From Anderseniella sp963787895 (lineage in GTDB: Bacteria > Pseudomonadota > Alphaproteobacteria > Rhizobiales > Aestuariivirgaceae): a DNA stretch of 64,000 nucleotides. Positions within the stretch are counted from its first letter, which is position 1; the number at the start of each line of letters is the position of its first letter. Position numbers and translations under genes: made by a program. The stretch covers positions 186,001-250,000 of the forward strand of contig CAWBEX010000002.1 in NCBI GenBank assembly GCA_963787895.1, in the 5' to 3' direction. Under the pieces are notes generated by a model, which had not been told where the DNA came from, ran no database searches, and saw only the letters and a program-made list of their open reading frames with translations. Below are positions 51,501-61,008 of this stretch, one piece after another.

Positions 51501-53242
51501 AGCCCGGTGAAGGAGGGCAACTGCCCGGCCACAAGGTTGACAAGACCATTGCAGCGGTGCGCTATTCCACCCCCGGCGTGGGCTTGATTTCGCCTCCGCC
51601 ACACCATGATATCTACTCCATCGAAGACCTTGCCCAACTCATCTACGACTTGAAGAACACCAACTCCCGGGCAGACATCTCAGTCAAGCTGGTGTCGGAA
51701 GTTGGTGTCGGCACAGTTGCCGCCGGCGTGTCAAAGGCGCGTGCAGACCACCTGACGATCTCGGGCTTTGAGGGCGGCACCGGCGCATCACCCTTGACCT
51801 CCATAAAGCACGCCGGGTCCCCATGGGAAATCGGCCTTGCCGAAACCCAGCAGACACTGGTTCTGAACGAGTTGCGCGGCCGCATTGCCGTACAGGTCGA
51901 CGGCGGATTGCGTACCGGGCGGGATGTCATCGTCGGTGCATTGCTTGGCGCCGACGAGTTTGGCTTTGCCACTGCTCCGCTGATTGCGGCAGGCTGCATC
52001 ATGATGCGCAAGTGCCATCTCAACACCTGTCCGGTCGGCGTCGCCACGCAGGACCCGGAATTGCGCAAGCGCTTCACTGGTAAGCCGGAACACGTCATAA
52101 ACTACTTCTTCTTTGTTGCCGAAGAGGTGCGCGAGATAATGGCCGCCATGGGTTTCCGCACGTTGAACGAGATGATCGGGCGTACAGATTCCCTCGACAA
52201 GGAACATGCGATCGAGCATTGGAAGGCCCGCGGGCTGGACTTCTCGAAAATCTTCGCGATGCCAAAGGTCTCCAAAGAGGTTTCAATTCGCCATACTGAC
52301 AGGCAGAATCACCAACTTGAGGCAATTCTCGACCGCAAATTGATCGAGCAGTCTGGACCGGCGCTGGAAAACAAGAAGCCCGTCGCCATCGACCTGCCAA
52401 TCCGCAATGTTGACCGCTCTACCGGAGCCATGCTTTCAGGTGAAGTCGCCCGCCGCTACGGCCACGCAGGTTTGCCGGACGATACAATCTCCATCACCCT
52501 GCACGGCACCGCCGGTCAGAGTTTCGGCGCATTCCTGGCAAAGGGCGTTACCCTGGACCTCATTGGCGAAGGCAATGACTATGTCGGCAAAGGCCTATCA
52601 GGCGGCAGGCTTGTTGTGCGCCCACCGGAGAAGTCCGGCATTATAGCGGCTGAATCCATCATCGTCGGCAACACCGTCCTTTATGGAGCCATTGGAGGCG
52701 AGTGCTACTTCAACGGTGTTGCAGGCGAACGCTTTGCGGTGCGCAATTCCGGGGCCATAGCAATCGTTGAAGGCACTGGCGACCATGGCTGTGAATACAT
52801 GACGGGCGGTATCGTCGTCGTGCTTGGCGAGACCGGGCGCAATTTCGCCGCCGGAATGTCTGGAGGCATCGCCTACGTGCTGGACGAAGCAGGTAACTTC
52901 CGCGAGCGCTGCAACCTCGCAATGGTAGACCTTGAGCCGGTGCCGGAAGAAGAAGAGCTTCTGCAACGCATCGCCAATCAGTCCGGCGACCTTGAAAGTC
53001 ATGGCCTGGTGGATGTGCAAGGCGACATGACTAGCCACGATGCCGAACGCCTGTTCCAGTTGATCAGCAACCACGTTCACTACACCAATTCAGCACGGGC
53101 GAGGCACATCATGGACAATTGGCAGGCCTATCTGCCCAAATTCGTCAAGGTGATGCCGGTTGAATACCGCCGCGCGCTGAAGGAAATGGAAGCTCAAACC
53201 GCCAGCGGCGAAATGCTGATCGGCGTCAGGGAGGGCAAGTAA
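48545..53242 (+). CDS. gltB: glutamate synthase (NADPH) large subunit
   Basis: A 1565-aa GOGAT alpha subunit converting glutamine + 2-oxoglutarate + reductant to two glutamates. The class-II amidotransferase nucleophile is Cys33 in NEHDACGVGM after a short propeptide; amidotransferase to about residue 430, central domain, FMN-binding synthase domain with the 3Fe-4S cysteines in CIMMRKCHLNTC, and the C-terminal beta-helix (GGECYFNG). ATG 48545 is chosen for its Shine-Dalgarno and the promoter position. gltD follows directly. Confidence 0.96.
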   Translation: MTYDVSARSKALTQAGLPAKTGLYDPANEHDACGVGMIANINNEKSHRIVADGLRILENLEHRGAVGADPKAGDGAGILLQIPHDFFSTEAKRLGFKLPKAGDYGVGFVFLPRDAAVRERIEHIFAKAALEEGLEVLGWRDVPVNRDVLGKSVLASEPFHRQVFVARGPGFNDTDPLSFARKLYVMRKVVSNRVTSIADTDSSGYYVVSMSPDTIVYKGLVLGMNLGDYYTDLKNEKVTSALALVHQRFSTNTFPSWPLAHPYRMICHNGEINTLRGNYNWMEARYATMSSELFGADMEKLWPISYEGQSDSACFDNALELLQFAGYPMPHAMMMLIPEAWAGNPLMDENRRAFYEYHAALMEPWDGPAAIAFTNGRQIGATLDRNGLRPARYLVTNDGFVMLASEMGVLDFAEESIITKWRLQPGKMLLIDLEEKRIISDEELKESLSTRFPYREWLDRTQVLLKDMPASKPRAGQTNVSLLDRQQAFGYTQEDIKFLLAPMAQTGQEAIGSMGTDTPISALSSKPKLLHTYFKQLFAQVTNPPIDPIREELVMSLVSFIGPRPNLLDLKGTSRQKRLEVPQPILTNEDLEKIRVIGDIKDNDFLTITLDITFPAENGANGLEQALDQLCARAESSVHEGHNIIILSDRAVSADRVPIPSLLATSAVHHHLIRKGLRTSVGLVVETGEAREVHQFATLAGYGAEAINPWLAFETLTEMLPKLAEEVSHEEANKRFMKAINKGLLKVMSKMGISTYQSYCGAQIFDAVGLKQPFIDRFFTGTSTQVEGVGLAEIATETVARHQIAFSDAPVYKDALDVGGEYAFRFRGESHVWRPQVVADLQHAVRGNIPAKYREFAQQINEQAHQLMTLRGLFRLRPAEEMGRSPVPLDEVEPASEIVKRFATGAMSFGSISREAHTTLAIAMNKIGGKSNTGEGGEEPDRFKPLPNGDSMRSAIKQVASGRFGVTTEYLVNSDMIQIKMAQGAKPGEGGQLPGHKVDKTIAAVRYSTPGVGLISPPPHHDIYSIEDLAQLIYDLKNTNSRADISVKLVSEVGVGTVAAGVSKARADHLTISGFEGGTGASPLTSIKHAGSPWEIGLAETQQTLVLNELRGRIAVQVDGGLRTGRDVIVGALLGADEFGFATAPLIAAGCIMMRKCHLNTCPVGVATQDPELRKRFTGKPEHVINYFFFVAEEVREIMAAMGFRTLNEMIGRTDSLDKEHAIEHWKARGLDFSKIFAMPKVSKEVSIRHTDRQNHQLEAILDRKLIEQSGPALENKKPVAIDLPIRNVDRSTGAMLSGEVARRYGHAGLPDDTISITLHGTAGQSFGAFLAKGVTLDLIGEGNDYVGKGLSGGRLVVRPPEKSGIIAAESIIVGNTVLYGAIGGECYFNGVAGERFAVRNSGAIAIVEGTGDHGCEYMTGGIVVVLGETGRNFAAGMSGGIAYVLDEAGNFRERCNLAMVDLEPVPEEEELLQRIANQSGDLESHGLVDVQGDMTSHDAERLFQLISNHVHYTNSARARHIMDNWQAYLPKFVKVMPVEYRRALKEMEAQTASGEMLIGVREGK

Positions 53243-53243
53243 G

Positions 53244-54662
53244 ATGGGTAAGGTCACAGGTTTCAAGGAATTCGACCGCAAGGACCGCAGCTACAAGCCC
53301 GTTGCAGAGCGGGTCAGCAGTTTCGACGAATTCGTCATTGCGCTGTCTGATGCGGAAACCAGAACCCAGGCGGCGCGTTGCATGGATTGCGGCATACCCT
53401 ATTGCCACAATGGCTGCCCGGTGATGAACCAGATCCCGGACTGGAACGACCTCGTCTACAGTGATGACTGGGAAGAAGCATCGCGCAACCTGCACTCCAC
53501 CAACAACTTCCCGGAGTTTACCGGCAGGGTTTGCCCCGCCCCTTGCGAGGCATCGTGCACGCTGAACATCGACGACAACCCGGTGGCTATCAAGACAATT
53601 GAATGCGCCATCGTTGATCGTGCCTGGCAGGAAGGCTGGATCACTCCTGAGGTAGCTTCAATAAAGACTGGCAAGAAAATTGCCATTGTGGGGTCCGGTC
53701 CAGCAGGACTGGCCGCAGCCCAGCAGCTTGCGCGTGCCGGGCACGATGTTCATGTCTATGAACGCCAGGCCAAGCCGGGCGGGCTTCTGCGCTACGGCAT
53801 ACCGGACTTCAAGATGTCCAAAACCCTGATTGACAGGCGTGTCGAGCAGATGAAGGCGGAAGGTGTCACTTTTCACTGCAACCGCGAAGTTGGTCTCGAC
53901 ACGGATGTTGCCGGGTTGGAACGCAGTCATGATGCAGTCCTGCTGGCGGGTGGCTCGGAAAAGCCGCGCAACCTGCCTGTCCGTGGCCGCGAGCTTTCCG
54001 GCGTTCACTTCGCCATGGATTTCCTGCGTCAGCAGAACAAGCGGATCGGGCGTGAAGACCTCGGCGATGTCGCCCCAATCCTGGCATCCGGCAAGCACGT
54101 TGTTGTTATCGGCGGCGGCGATACCGGTTCCGACTGCATCGGCACCTCGATCCGTCAGGGCGCATTGTCAGTCACCCAGCTGGAAATAATGCCGACACCG
54201 CCGGAGAAGGAGAACAAGGCACTGAGCTGGCCACACTGGCCAATGAAGATGCGGACTTCTTCGTCGCAGGCAGAAGGGGCAGAGCGCGAGTTCGCCGTCA
54301 TGACCACCCATCTGACCGGAGAGAATGGCCTGGTCAAGAAGCTGCACGGCACGCGCGTGGATGCCAACATGAAACCGGTGTCGGGTTCAGAGTTCGAACT
54401 GCCGGCGGACCTCGTGCTTCTTGCCATGGGCTTTGTCAATCCGGTGCATGAAGGCATGCTCAATCAGTTGTCCGTCGCTCTGGATAGTCGCGGCAATGTC
54501 AAGGCGGATACAATTGGTTACAAGACAAACCGATGGAAAGTGTTTTCTGCAGGTGACATGCGCCGCGGCCAGTCACTGGTCGTATGGGCCATCCGGGAAG
54601 GCAGGCAGGCCGCAACTGCCATAGATGAGTTCCTCATGGGTACCAGCAGCCTGCCGCGATAG
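53244..54662 (+). CDS. gltD: glutamate synthase (NADPH) small subunit
   Basis: A 472-aa beta subunit. N-terminal iron-sulfur cysteines in CMDCGIPYCHNGCP and CPAPCEASC, FAD motif VGSGPAGLAAAQQLA (about 148-162), and NADPH motif VIGGGDTGSDC (about 286-296). Transfers electrons from NADPH to GltB. Begins one base after the gltB stop; GGAGGGCAAGTAAG provides the Shine-Dalgarno. Confidence 0.96.
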   Translation: MGKVTGFKEFDRKDRSYKPVAERVSSFDEFVIALSDAETRTQAARCMDCGIPYCHNGCPVMNQIPDWNDLVYSDDWEEASRNLHSTNNFPEFTGRVCPAPCEASCTLNIDDNPVAIKTIECAIVDRAWQEGWITPEVASIKTGKKIAIVGSGPAGLAAAQQLARAGHDVHVYERQAKPGGLLRYGIPDFKMSKTLIDRRVEQMKAEGVTFHCNREVGLDTDVAGLERSHDAVLLAGGSEKPRNLPVRGRELSGVHFAMDFLRQQNKRIGREDLGDVAPILASGKHVVVIGGGDTGSDCIGTSIRQGALSVTQLEIMPTPPEKENKALSWPHWPMKMRTSSSQAEGAEREFAVMTTHLTGENGLVKKLHGTRVDANMKPVSGSEFELPADLVLLAMGFVNPVHEGMLNQLSVALDSRGNVKADTIGYKTNRWKVFSAGDMRRGQSLVVWAIREGRQAATAIDEFLMGTSSLPR

Positions 54663-54692
54663 GCTGCCAGCACGAGACGACACGTTGCCGGT

Positions 54693-55787
54693 TCACTGTT
54701 CGGATACCGGTTCGAACGCATCGAACCGCCCAGCCGGCGCTTCAGGCCACAGTCCTTCGACGAACAATTGTTGCGCCGAACTGCCCGGTGGTGTGTTGCT
54801 GCGTCCAGAATCAAACGTGCTGCTATCGCTGTTAATGTCTTTGCCAACCCTGGCAATCTGCAGATAGTCGGGCCCAGGCAGGTTTTCAGGAGGCACAGAA
54901 CGCATGGCTTCGCCTTCAGGTTGCTCAGCACCGAATGTCGGCAGCGCTGCCAGTTGCTCAGGACTCAACGGCTCAGCCACTGCGTCAACTGCACTCTCCG
55001 CTGGGGCAGTCATTCCGTCGGCAACAGCAATGTCGGCACGCACGAGCTTCATCAGTTCCGTTGCCAGCCTGTCATTGCCACGAGTAATGAACTTGACCCC
55101 GTCTCGTGATCTCAACCGCACAACTTCGCCGGTGCCATCATCCCCGCTGTCGGTAAACTCACCGTCCGACCCGCTCAATAGCAGGCGCAAATCAATGTAC
55201 CGCACGCCTAACTCGGCCATCACCTGCCGTTCAACGTCGGCAACAATGCTCATCGCCTCGTCATAAGGTTTGCGAGCCATGGGCGGCACACCAAACCAGT
55301 AAACTGCGACATCGCGCTGTTTCAGTACCTTGACGAGAGATTCCAGCTGCGCCGCATATGCCTCACGCCACTGCAGAGACCCAAAACTCAGCGTTCCCTG
55401 CTCCGACTCAATATCCCGGGCATCGTTGGCCCCGATCATGATGGCAGCAATGTCGAACCGCCTGGCCTCGAGAATTTTTACAGCCGCATTGGTCCAGTCG
55501 TACAGCTTCGGCCGGGCAAGCCCGGAATTCTCCTGAATACGCCCGGTCACCGTCAGCCGGTCTTCGGTTTCCACCACACGGTTCATGCCCGCCCAGATAC
55601 CGGTTCCCAGAACATCGCCCAGGATCACCATTTCGTATACATTTTTGCGGAACTTGAGATAGCTCTGCTGCCCAGCCAGCTGCTCGGCAGGTGCTTCACC
55701 TTGATCTTGTGCAGAAGCCGCCGCCAGGCCATTCAAGGCAAGCAGTGCAAGACATACGATGATCAGCAGATTACGGCACAGACTCAT
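54693..55787 (-). CDS. secreted SGNH/GDSL hydrolase-like protein (DUF459)
   Basis: A 364-aa exported protein. Signal peptide about 1-26 (LLIIVCLALLALNGLAAASA). An SGNH-like core is visible: VILGDVLGTGIWAGM in block I (Gly-Asp but Val instead of the usual catalytic Ser), MIGANDARD (block III Asn) and ELGVRYIDLRLLL; C-terminal ~100 residues are low-complexity. DUF459 members often sit near peptidoglycan or O-acetyl modification genes. ATG 55787 is chosen, 11 bases after the transglycosylase stop, so the pair is an operon. Confidence 0.82.
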   Translation of the reverse strand: MSLCRNLLIIVCLALLALNGLAAASAQDQGEAPAEQLAGQQSYLKFRKNVYEMVILGDVLGTGIWAGMNRVVETEDRLTVTGRIQENSGLARPKLYDWTNAAVKILEARRFDIAAIMIGANDARDIESEQGTLSFGSLQWREAYAAQLESLVKVLKQRDVAVYWFGVPPMARKPYDEAMSIVADVERQVMAELGVRYIDLRLLLSGSDGEFTDSGDDGTGEVVRLRSRDGVKFITRGNDRLATELMKLVRADIAVADGMTAPAESAVDAVAEPLSPEQLAALPTFGAEQPEGEAMRSVPPENLPGPDYLQIARVGKDINSDSSTFDSGRSNTPPGSSAQQLFVEGLWPEAPAGRFDAFEPVSEQ

Positions 55788-55797
55788 GCCCTGAATC

Positions 55798-57033
55798 TTA
55801 CAGCCCCCGGCGCAACTGCTCAAGCAGACTTGCATCTGCATATCCGTCCGGTGTCAGCCCACGCTTGTGCTGATAATTGCTTATTGCATCGCGGGTGCGC
55901 GGGCCAATTGTACCCGTCAACCCGCCGGTATCAAAACCACGCGCCATCAACAGCCGCTGCAGCTCCTTGTTGTCCGAGCGCGACAACAACTTCATGTCAC
56001 GCCTCCACTTGCCAACGAAGTCGCCCCCGCCCGCCAGCCGGTCCGCAAGGTGCGCCACCGCCAATGCATAGGAATTTGATCTGTTGTACGCCAGGATGGC
56101 ATCGAAATTGGCCGTTACCAGAAATGCAGGTCCATGCTGACCAACCGGCAGCAGGAGCCTGGCGCGTGCCTCTGACACTCCATACCGCCCACCCTTTGCA
56201 GGCCGCACCCCAAGCTTTGCCCAGTCAGCAAGACTGCGTGTTCCATCCCGCCCTGCCATCAGATAGTTGAATCTGGTGGGAAGCTGCACCTCCCATCCCC
56301 ACGGCAAATCCTTCTGCCAGCCGCGCTTTTTCAGGTAATGCGCTGTTGACCCGAGTGCGTCAGGAACCGAGTTCCATATGTCCCTCTTGCCATCACCTGT
56401 CATGTCGACGGCATAAGCGTTGTAGGTCAATGGAATGAACTGAGTGTGACCCATTGCACCTGCCCATGAGCCCTTGAAATCCGCCACGCCAATGTCACCA
56501 CTTTGCAAGATGTCCAGCGCACCAAGCAACTGCTTTCGGCCATATTCCTTACGGCCTCCGGTAAAGGCCATGGTCGCCAGCGAACGTATGACACTCATGT
56601 TGCCGGTGAAGCTGCCATAATTGGTTTCCATGCCCCAGATGGCCGCCACGACATGGCGATCAACACCGAAGCGCTGTTGCACCCCAACCATCGCGCGCTC
56701 GTTTTCAAGCATGCTCGCGCGCCCGCGCGAAATCCTCTCGGCAGAAACCCGCTTCTCGATGTACTGCCAGATCGGAGTCACAAATTCAGCTTGCGAAGAT
56801 TGCTGCTCATAGATGCGCGGGTCGGGCGTAACGCCCCTAAAAGCCGCCTCGTATGTCTTGCGGGATATGCCTTCACGCCGCGCTTCTGGCCATAGTTCCA
56901 TGACAAACTGGTCAAACGCGGCATTCCGGCTGAGCTGCTCGAGAGCTGACATGTCAAGTGCACGTGCTGGCAAAGCGTTAGCCAGAAGCACCATCGCGCC
57001 TGCTGCAAATAATGTTGCGGAAATCTGCTTCAT
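55798..57033 (-). CDS. lytic murein transglycosylase (MltB type, SLT_2 + PG-binding)
   Basis: A 411-aa periplasmic enzyme cleaving the peptidoglycan glycan strand to 1,6-anhydro products. Signal peptide about 1-25, SLT_2 domain about 30-325 with catalytic Glu in WGMETNYGSFTG and AMGHTQFIPLTYNAYAVD, and a C-terminal PG_binding_1 repeat (LQRLLMARGFDTGGLTGTIG, then TRDAISNYQHKRGL). Upstream member of an operon with the DUF459 protein. Confidence 0.93.
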   Translation of the reverse strand: MKQISATLFAAGAMVLLANALPARALDMSALEQLSRNAAFDQFVMELWPEARREGISRKTYEAAFRGVTPDPRIYEQQSSQAEFVTPIWQYIEKRVSAERISRGRASMLENERAMVGVQQRFGVDRHVVAAIWGMETNYGSFTGNMSVIRSLATMAFTGGRKEYGRKQLLGALDILQSGDIGVADFKGSWAGAMGHTQFIPLTYNAYAVDMTGDGKRDIWNSVPDALGSTAHYLKKRGWQKDLPWGWEVQLPTRFNYLMAGRDGTRSLADWAKLGVRPAKGGRYGVSEARARLLLPVGQHGPAFLVTANFDAILAYNRSNSYALAVAHLADRLAGGGDFVGKWRRDMKLLSRSDNKELQRLLMARGFDTGGLTGTIGPRTRDAISNYQHKRGLTPDGYADASLLEQLRRGL

Positions 57034-57130
57034 GTCCCCACCAGTCCTTCCCCAATTGCGGCAATCCCAACATTGCCGCGACCACGTTCCCCAAAGCAGC
57101 CGCGGCAGATGCCCGGCGGCTCACAAAATT

Positions 57131-58117
57131 TCAGGCGTTGCGCTGCATCAAGTGCTTTTCCCAGGCAAGCGCGCTCGCAACAATTTCGTCCAGCTTGTCA
57201 TGCGTCGGTTGCCACCCCAGCACCGTGCGAGCACGATCTGCATTGGCAACGATTTCCGCAGGATCGCCTGCTCTGCGATCGGTCGTGCGCACATCCAGCT
57301 TGTGACCCGCCGCACCTTGGACAGCGCCGACAACATCCAGAACTGAATATCCCTTGCCGTACCCACAATTGAAAACCTGGCTGCTTCCACCCTCACGCAG
57401 GTAGGAGAGCGCATCCATATGCGCCGCCACCAGATCACTGACATGGATGTAATCGCGGATGCAGGTGCCATCGTGAGTGTCATAGTCTGTGCCGAACACC
57501 TGCATGTGATCTCGTCTGCCGATTGCTGTCTCACATGCGACCTTGATCAGGTGGGTTGCACGAGGCGTCGACTGTCCGCTGCGGCCCGCGGGATCCGCGC
57601 CTGCGACGTTGAAATAGCGCAATGCCACATAGTTGAGATCATGCGCGGCCGAGGCATCGCGCAGCATCAGCTCGGTCATCAGCTTCGATGTGCCGTAGGG
57701 CGATATCGGCAGCAGATCATCACTTTCACGAACAGGAACGGTTTTGGGATTGCCATAGACCGCGGCCGTAGAGGAAAAGATGAAGTGCGGCACACCGCCC
57801 TGAACTGCACACTCCAGCAGCGCCCGTGACTTGACGGTATTGTTCAGATAATAGCCTAGCGGGTCTGAAACGCTTTCTGGCACGATGATGGACCCGGCGA
57901 AATGCACTATCGCGCTGACACCATGTTCCTTGATAATCGAAGCCGTAAGATCCTGATCGCCGATATCACCTTCAATCAGCTTTGCAGACGGGGCTACTGC
58001 CCACGCCATCCCGGTAGACAGATTGTCCAGAACAACAACTTCATGGCCAGCGTCACACAGTGCCAGCACCATGTGGGACCCGATGTAGCCTGCACCACCG
58101 GTTACCAATACACTCAT
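57131..58117 (-). CDS. galE: UDP-glucose 4-epimerase
   Basis: A 328-aa extended SDR interconverting UDP-glucose and UDP-galactose with bound NAD. GGAGYIGSHMVLAL (residues 7-20), STAAVYG, catalytic Tyr-Lys in YGTSK, and RYFNVAGADPAGR are diagnostic. Divergent from galU by 159 bases, linking both to nucleotide-sugar supply for surface polysaccharide. Confidence 0.95.
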   Translation of the reverse strand: MSVLVTGGAGYIGSHMVLALCDAGHEVVVLDNLSTGMAWAVAPSAKLIEGDIGDQDLTASIIKEHGVSAIVHFAGSIIVPESVSDPLGYYLNNTVKSRALLECAVQGGVPHFIFSSTAAVYGNPKTVPVRESDDLLPISPYGTSKLMTELMLRDASAAHDLNYVALRYFNVAGADPAGRSGQSTPRATHLIKVACETAIGRRDHMQVFGTDYDTHDGTCIRDYIHVSDLVAAHMDALSYLREGGSSQVFNCGYGKGYSVLDVVGAVQGAAGHKLDVRTTDRRAGDPAEIVANADRARTVLGWQPTHDKLDEIVASALAWEKHLMQRNA

Positions 58118-58276
58118 CGTCAGTTTTCCTTGCCAACCCGATTTCCCAGGTCAGTCCCTGGCGAGAGCTGATTGTGCTAAGAAAACCCAAACAAAGAGTT
58201 TAGAAAGTTTTACCTTTTTGAGCGCAAAACCCACCGAGGTAAATCTGCGTCAGCAAAAACAAGAGGGACAAGGCAC

Positions 58277-59164
58277 ATGGCCAGGAAGATCAAGAAAGCT
58301 GTTTTTCCCGTGGCAGGGCTTGGCACTCGCTTCCTGCCGGCTACCAAGGCTGTTCCAAAGGAGATGCTAACCATCGTTGACCGCCCGGTGATCCAGCTGG
58401 CCGTTGACGAGGCCCGCGAAGCCGGTATCGAGCATTTCATTTTCGTAACCGGACGCAACAAGGCGGTCATCGAGGACCACTTCGACAAGCAGTTCGAACT
58501 GGAAGAAACCCTGAAAAGACGCGGCAAACAGGAGGAGCTGGAAATCCTTCAGAACGACCTGCCCGGCGCAGGTCAAACCAGCTTTACCAGACAACAGGAG
58601 CCTCTGGGTCTGGGACACGCAGTATGGTGCGCGCGCGAACTTGTCGGTAATGAGCCGTTCGCGCTATTGCTGCCCGATATGTTCATTCATTCACAACCTG
58701 GCTGCCTTGCCCAGATGATGAGCGTTTATGAAAGCCACGGCGGCAATGTCATTGCAGTCGAAGAGGTTGCTGAAGATCAGGTCCACAAGTACGGTGTGGT
58801 AGGCGTCGGAGAACGTGCTGGTGATGGGTTTACAATCAACGCCATGGTGGAGAAACCAAGAACCAATGCGCCTTCAAACCTGATCATCTCCGGCCGCTAC
58901 ATCCTGCAACCAGAAATTTTTACATTGCTCGACAAGCAAACTGCAGGCGCAGGTGGCGAAATCCAGCTTACTGACAGCATGCTCACATTGATGTCACAGC
59001 AACCGTTTTTCGGCCTCAAATTCCACGGCACTACATACGACTGCGGTGACAAGGTGGGCTTTCTGGCAGCAAACGTGGCCCTGGGCTTGTCGCGCGACGA
59101 CATCAGCCCCGCGTTCCGCACAGTGTTGAAATCCATCCTGGCCGAGACCGGCGGGCTGGATTAA
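58277..59164 (+). CDS. galU: UTP-glucose-1-phosphate uridylyltransferase
   Basis: A 295-aa nucleotidyltransferase making UDP-glucose. FPVAGLGTRFLPATKAVPKEML (residues 10-31), EYREALGLGHAV-like segment EPLGLGHAVWCARE, FALLLPDMF and VEKP in MVEKPRTNAPSN are the GalU pattern. GAGGGACAAGGCAC lies in front of the ATG. Confidence 0.95.
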   Translation: MARKIKKAVFPVAGLGTRFLPATKAVPKEMLTIVDRPVIQLAVDEAREAGIEHFIFVTGRNKAVIEDHFDKQFELEETLKRRGKQEELEILQNDLPGAGQTSFTRQQEPLGLGHAVWCARELVGNEPFALLLPDMFIHSQPGCLAQMMSVYESHGGNVIAVEEVAEDQVHKYGVVGVGERAGDGFTINAMVEKPRTNAPSNLIISGRYILQPEIFTLLDKQTAGAGGEIQLTDSMLTLMSQQPFFGLKFHGTTYDCGDKVGFLAANVALGLSRDDISPAFRTVLKSILAETGGLD

Positions 59165-59242
59165 CCTGTCGCCCAGCATGAAACACCGCTAGTGGCTGGT
59201 GCGGCGTGCCAAGTTGTGGAAACTGTTGGAAGGCAAACGGCC

Positions 59243-60886
59243 CTATAACCGGAACCGCATGCCCGCGCTAATGCGATGGTCGTCATACCCGCCGGCGTCG
59301 CCCGGATTTTGCGAAGTGAATTCGTATCCGGCAATCATTTCCACCTCCGGCCGCAGTGCATACGCCAACCCCAGCGTGGTTATGATGACCGTCTCATCCG
59401 ACACTCCGTCATAGTCGGTGTAACCCACGCTCACACCAGCCTCGACTGCCAGATTGTCACGCAATTGATGCGATGCAAGAACTCCTGCAGTCCAGGTCGT
59501 TGCAGCAGCAACCAGAGGATCTGCCGATTCCTCAACCTGCGAGTTTGCCGAGAACACCACCGAAGTGAGCTCCGTCGGGCTCCAGGTCACGTTCGCGTCC
59601 ATGCCGAGTGCGGTTTGATCCGCCAGAATGGTATCTTCATAGTCGCGAAACTCGAACCGCGCAGCAATCTCGCCGGCCCATAGCGCGCCGTCATTGAAAC
59701 TCAAGCCAGACCTGATGACCACGCCTTGCGAGTCACGGCGCAGCCCGTTTCGGTCAACACTAACATCGTGAATGCGCGGCGCGTAGGTTACCTCGACGAA
59801 GGGCTGCAACGCCTCTGAAATTTGATAGCCGACCCGAAGTCCACCAGCCGGCGCAACATAATCGCGATCTTGATTCAGCTCCTCCAGGCCCGGCCCCAGA
59901 TCAACATTGCCAAACTTGAACCAGGTAGCAGAGCCGGTCACTTGTGTAATGACGCGGTTCATCTGGTGTGTCAGCCGCGCCAGCACATTGTAGGCGCGGT
60001 CATCTCGCAAACCGCGTGCAGAATCTGGAACTTCAAAGCTGGCGGCATTGCTTTGCGACTGTCCGAATCCTGCAGAAACATCGAGTGTCGTCGTTGACCT
60101 GATGTCGACCCGTCCTGAAACAGCAGCCGAAAAATTGTTGACGTTTTGATCGTCAAACTTGTCATAGAAGATGTGCTCGCCAGTGAAGTCGAAAGCTACG
60201 GCGTGGCGTTCCCAGTCGCTGCGCAAGGCCAAGGTGGGCGCAATCCTCAAACCTGTATCGTCCGGCCCGGTACGCGATTGAGACAGCGGGTTTGATGTGT
60301 AGACACCGCCCACCTCAAGCTGCGGTGAAAGCACGAAACTGCCCCTGCGGATACCTGATGCGGCATAGGGGTCCTCCGGTGCCGCACGGCGGCGCACTTG
60401 CACTTCCTCGTCAACCGGGGGCAACTGGCCAGTTGCTGCCAGGGCCGAAAGCCGCTCGCGGTCCTGAGCTTCGCGAGCAATCGAGTCTCCACCGCTGTAA
60501 GCAAGAGCGGAGTCTTGCAGAGGATCAAGATCGGCGCCGCGATCAAACGCGCTGCGCTGCGATTGGCTTGTGGTTGCGGCACTGCTGCTGGAAGCCGTTT
60601 GACCGCCCTGGTCCTGGCTGCCGCCAACTGAAGTCGGGCCTTGCGATACAGCATCGCGCCGAACCGGGGGGAATGCTGAAGGACTGACTGGAACCCGCGT
60701 GTCCTGAAAGGGGTCCTCGATGACCGTGGTTTGCCGCAAACCGGCAGAAGTCGAATAGGTAGTGCTGACCTCTTGCGCGCTTGTAGCTGCAGGACAGCAC
60801 AGCGTGATGGCGGTCAGGCAACAGGTTATTGGCAGCACACGCATGATAACTATCCGTCTTGCAACACGATTCCCGTAACCGGCCAT
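59243..60886 (-). CDS. outer-membrane beta-barrel protein (BBP2-like)
   Basis: A 547-aa exported protein. Signal region to about residue 37 (LPITCCLTAITLCCPAATSA), a low-complexity Gln/Ser-rich linker of about 130 residues, then about 400 residues of alternating amphipathic strands (GSFVLSPQLEVGGVYTSN ... DHRISAGMRFRL) as in beta-barrels of the putative BBP2_2/exopolysaccharide-associated type. ATG 60886 has GAGGA 10 bases upstream; 60844 is an alternative giving a more standard signal peptide. Role in export or envelope is inferred only. Confidence 0.75.
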   Translation of the reverse strand: MAGYGNRVARRIVIMRVLPITCCLTAITLCCPAATSAQEVSTTYSTSAGLRQTTVIEDPFQDTRVPVSPSAFPPVRRDAVSQGPTSVGGSQDQGGQTASSSSAATTSQSQRSAFDRGADLDPLQDSALAYSGGDSIAREAQDRERLSALAATGQLPPVDEEVQVRRRAAPEDPYAASGIRRGSFVLSPQLEVGGVYTSNPLSQSRTGPDDTGLRIAPTLALRSDWERHAVAFDFTGEHIFYDKFDDQNVNNFSAAVSGRVDIRSTTTLDVSAGFGQSQSNAASFEVPDSARGLRDDRAYNVLARLTHQMNRVITQVTGSATWFKFGNVDLGPGLEELNQDRDYVAPAGGLRVGYQISEALQPFVEVTYAPRIHDVSVDRNGLRRDSQGVVIRSGLSFNDGALWAGEIAARFEFRDYEDTILADQTALGMDANVTWSPTELTSVVFSANSQVEESADPLVAAATTWTAGVLASHQLRDNLAVEAGVSVGYTDYDGVSDETVIITTLGLAYALRPEVEMIAGYEFTSQNPGDAGGYDDHRISAGMRFRL

Positions 60887-61008
60887 AGGCAGCCGTCCTC
60901 GGACAATCCCCGTAAGGGGCCCACGATAGAAGGATGCGCAGATTATGGTTAACAGGAGGTCAAAGAGGTGTATCTGCAACGGCACGTTGCATTGTGCACG
61001 GTCAAAAT

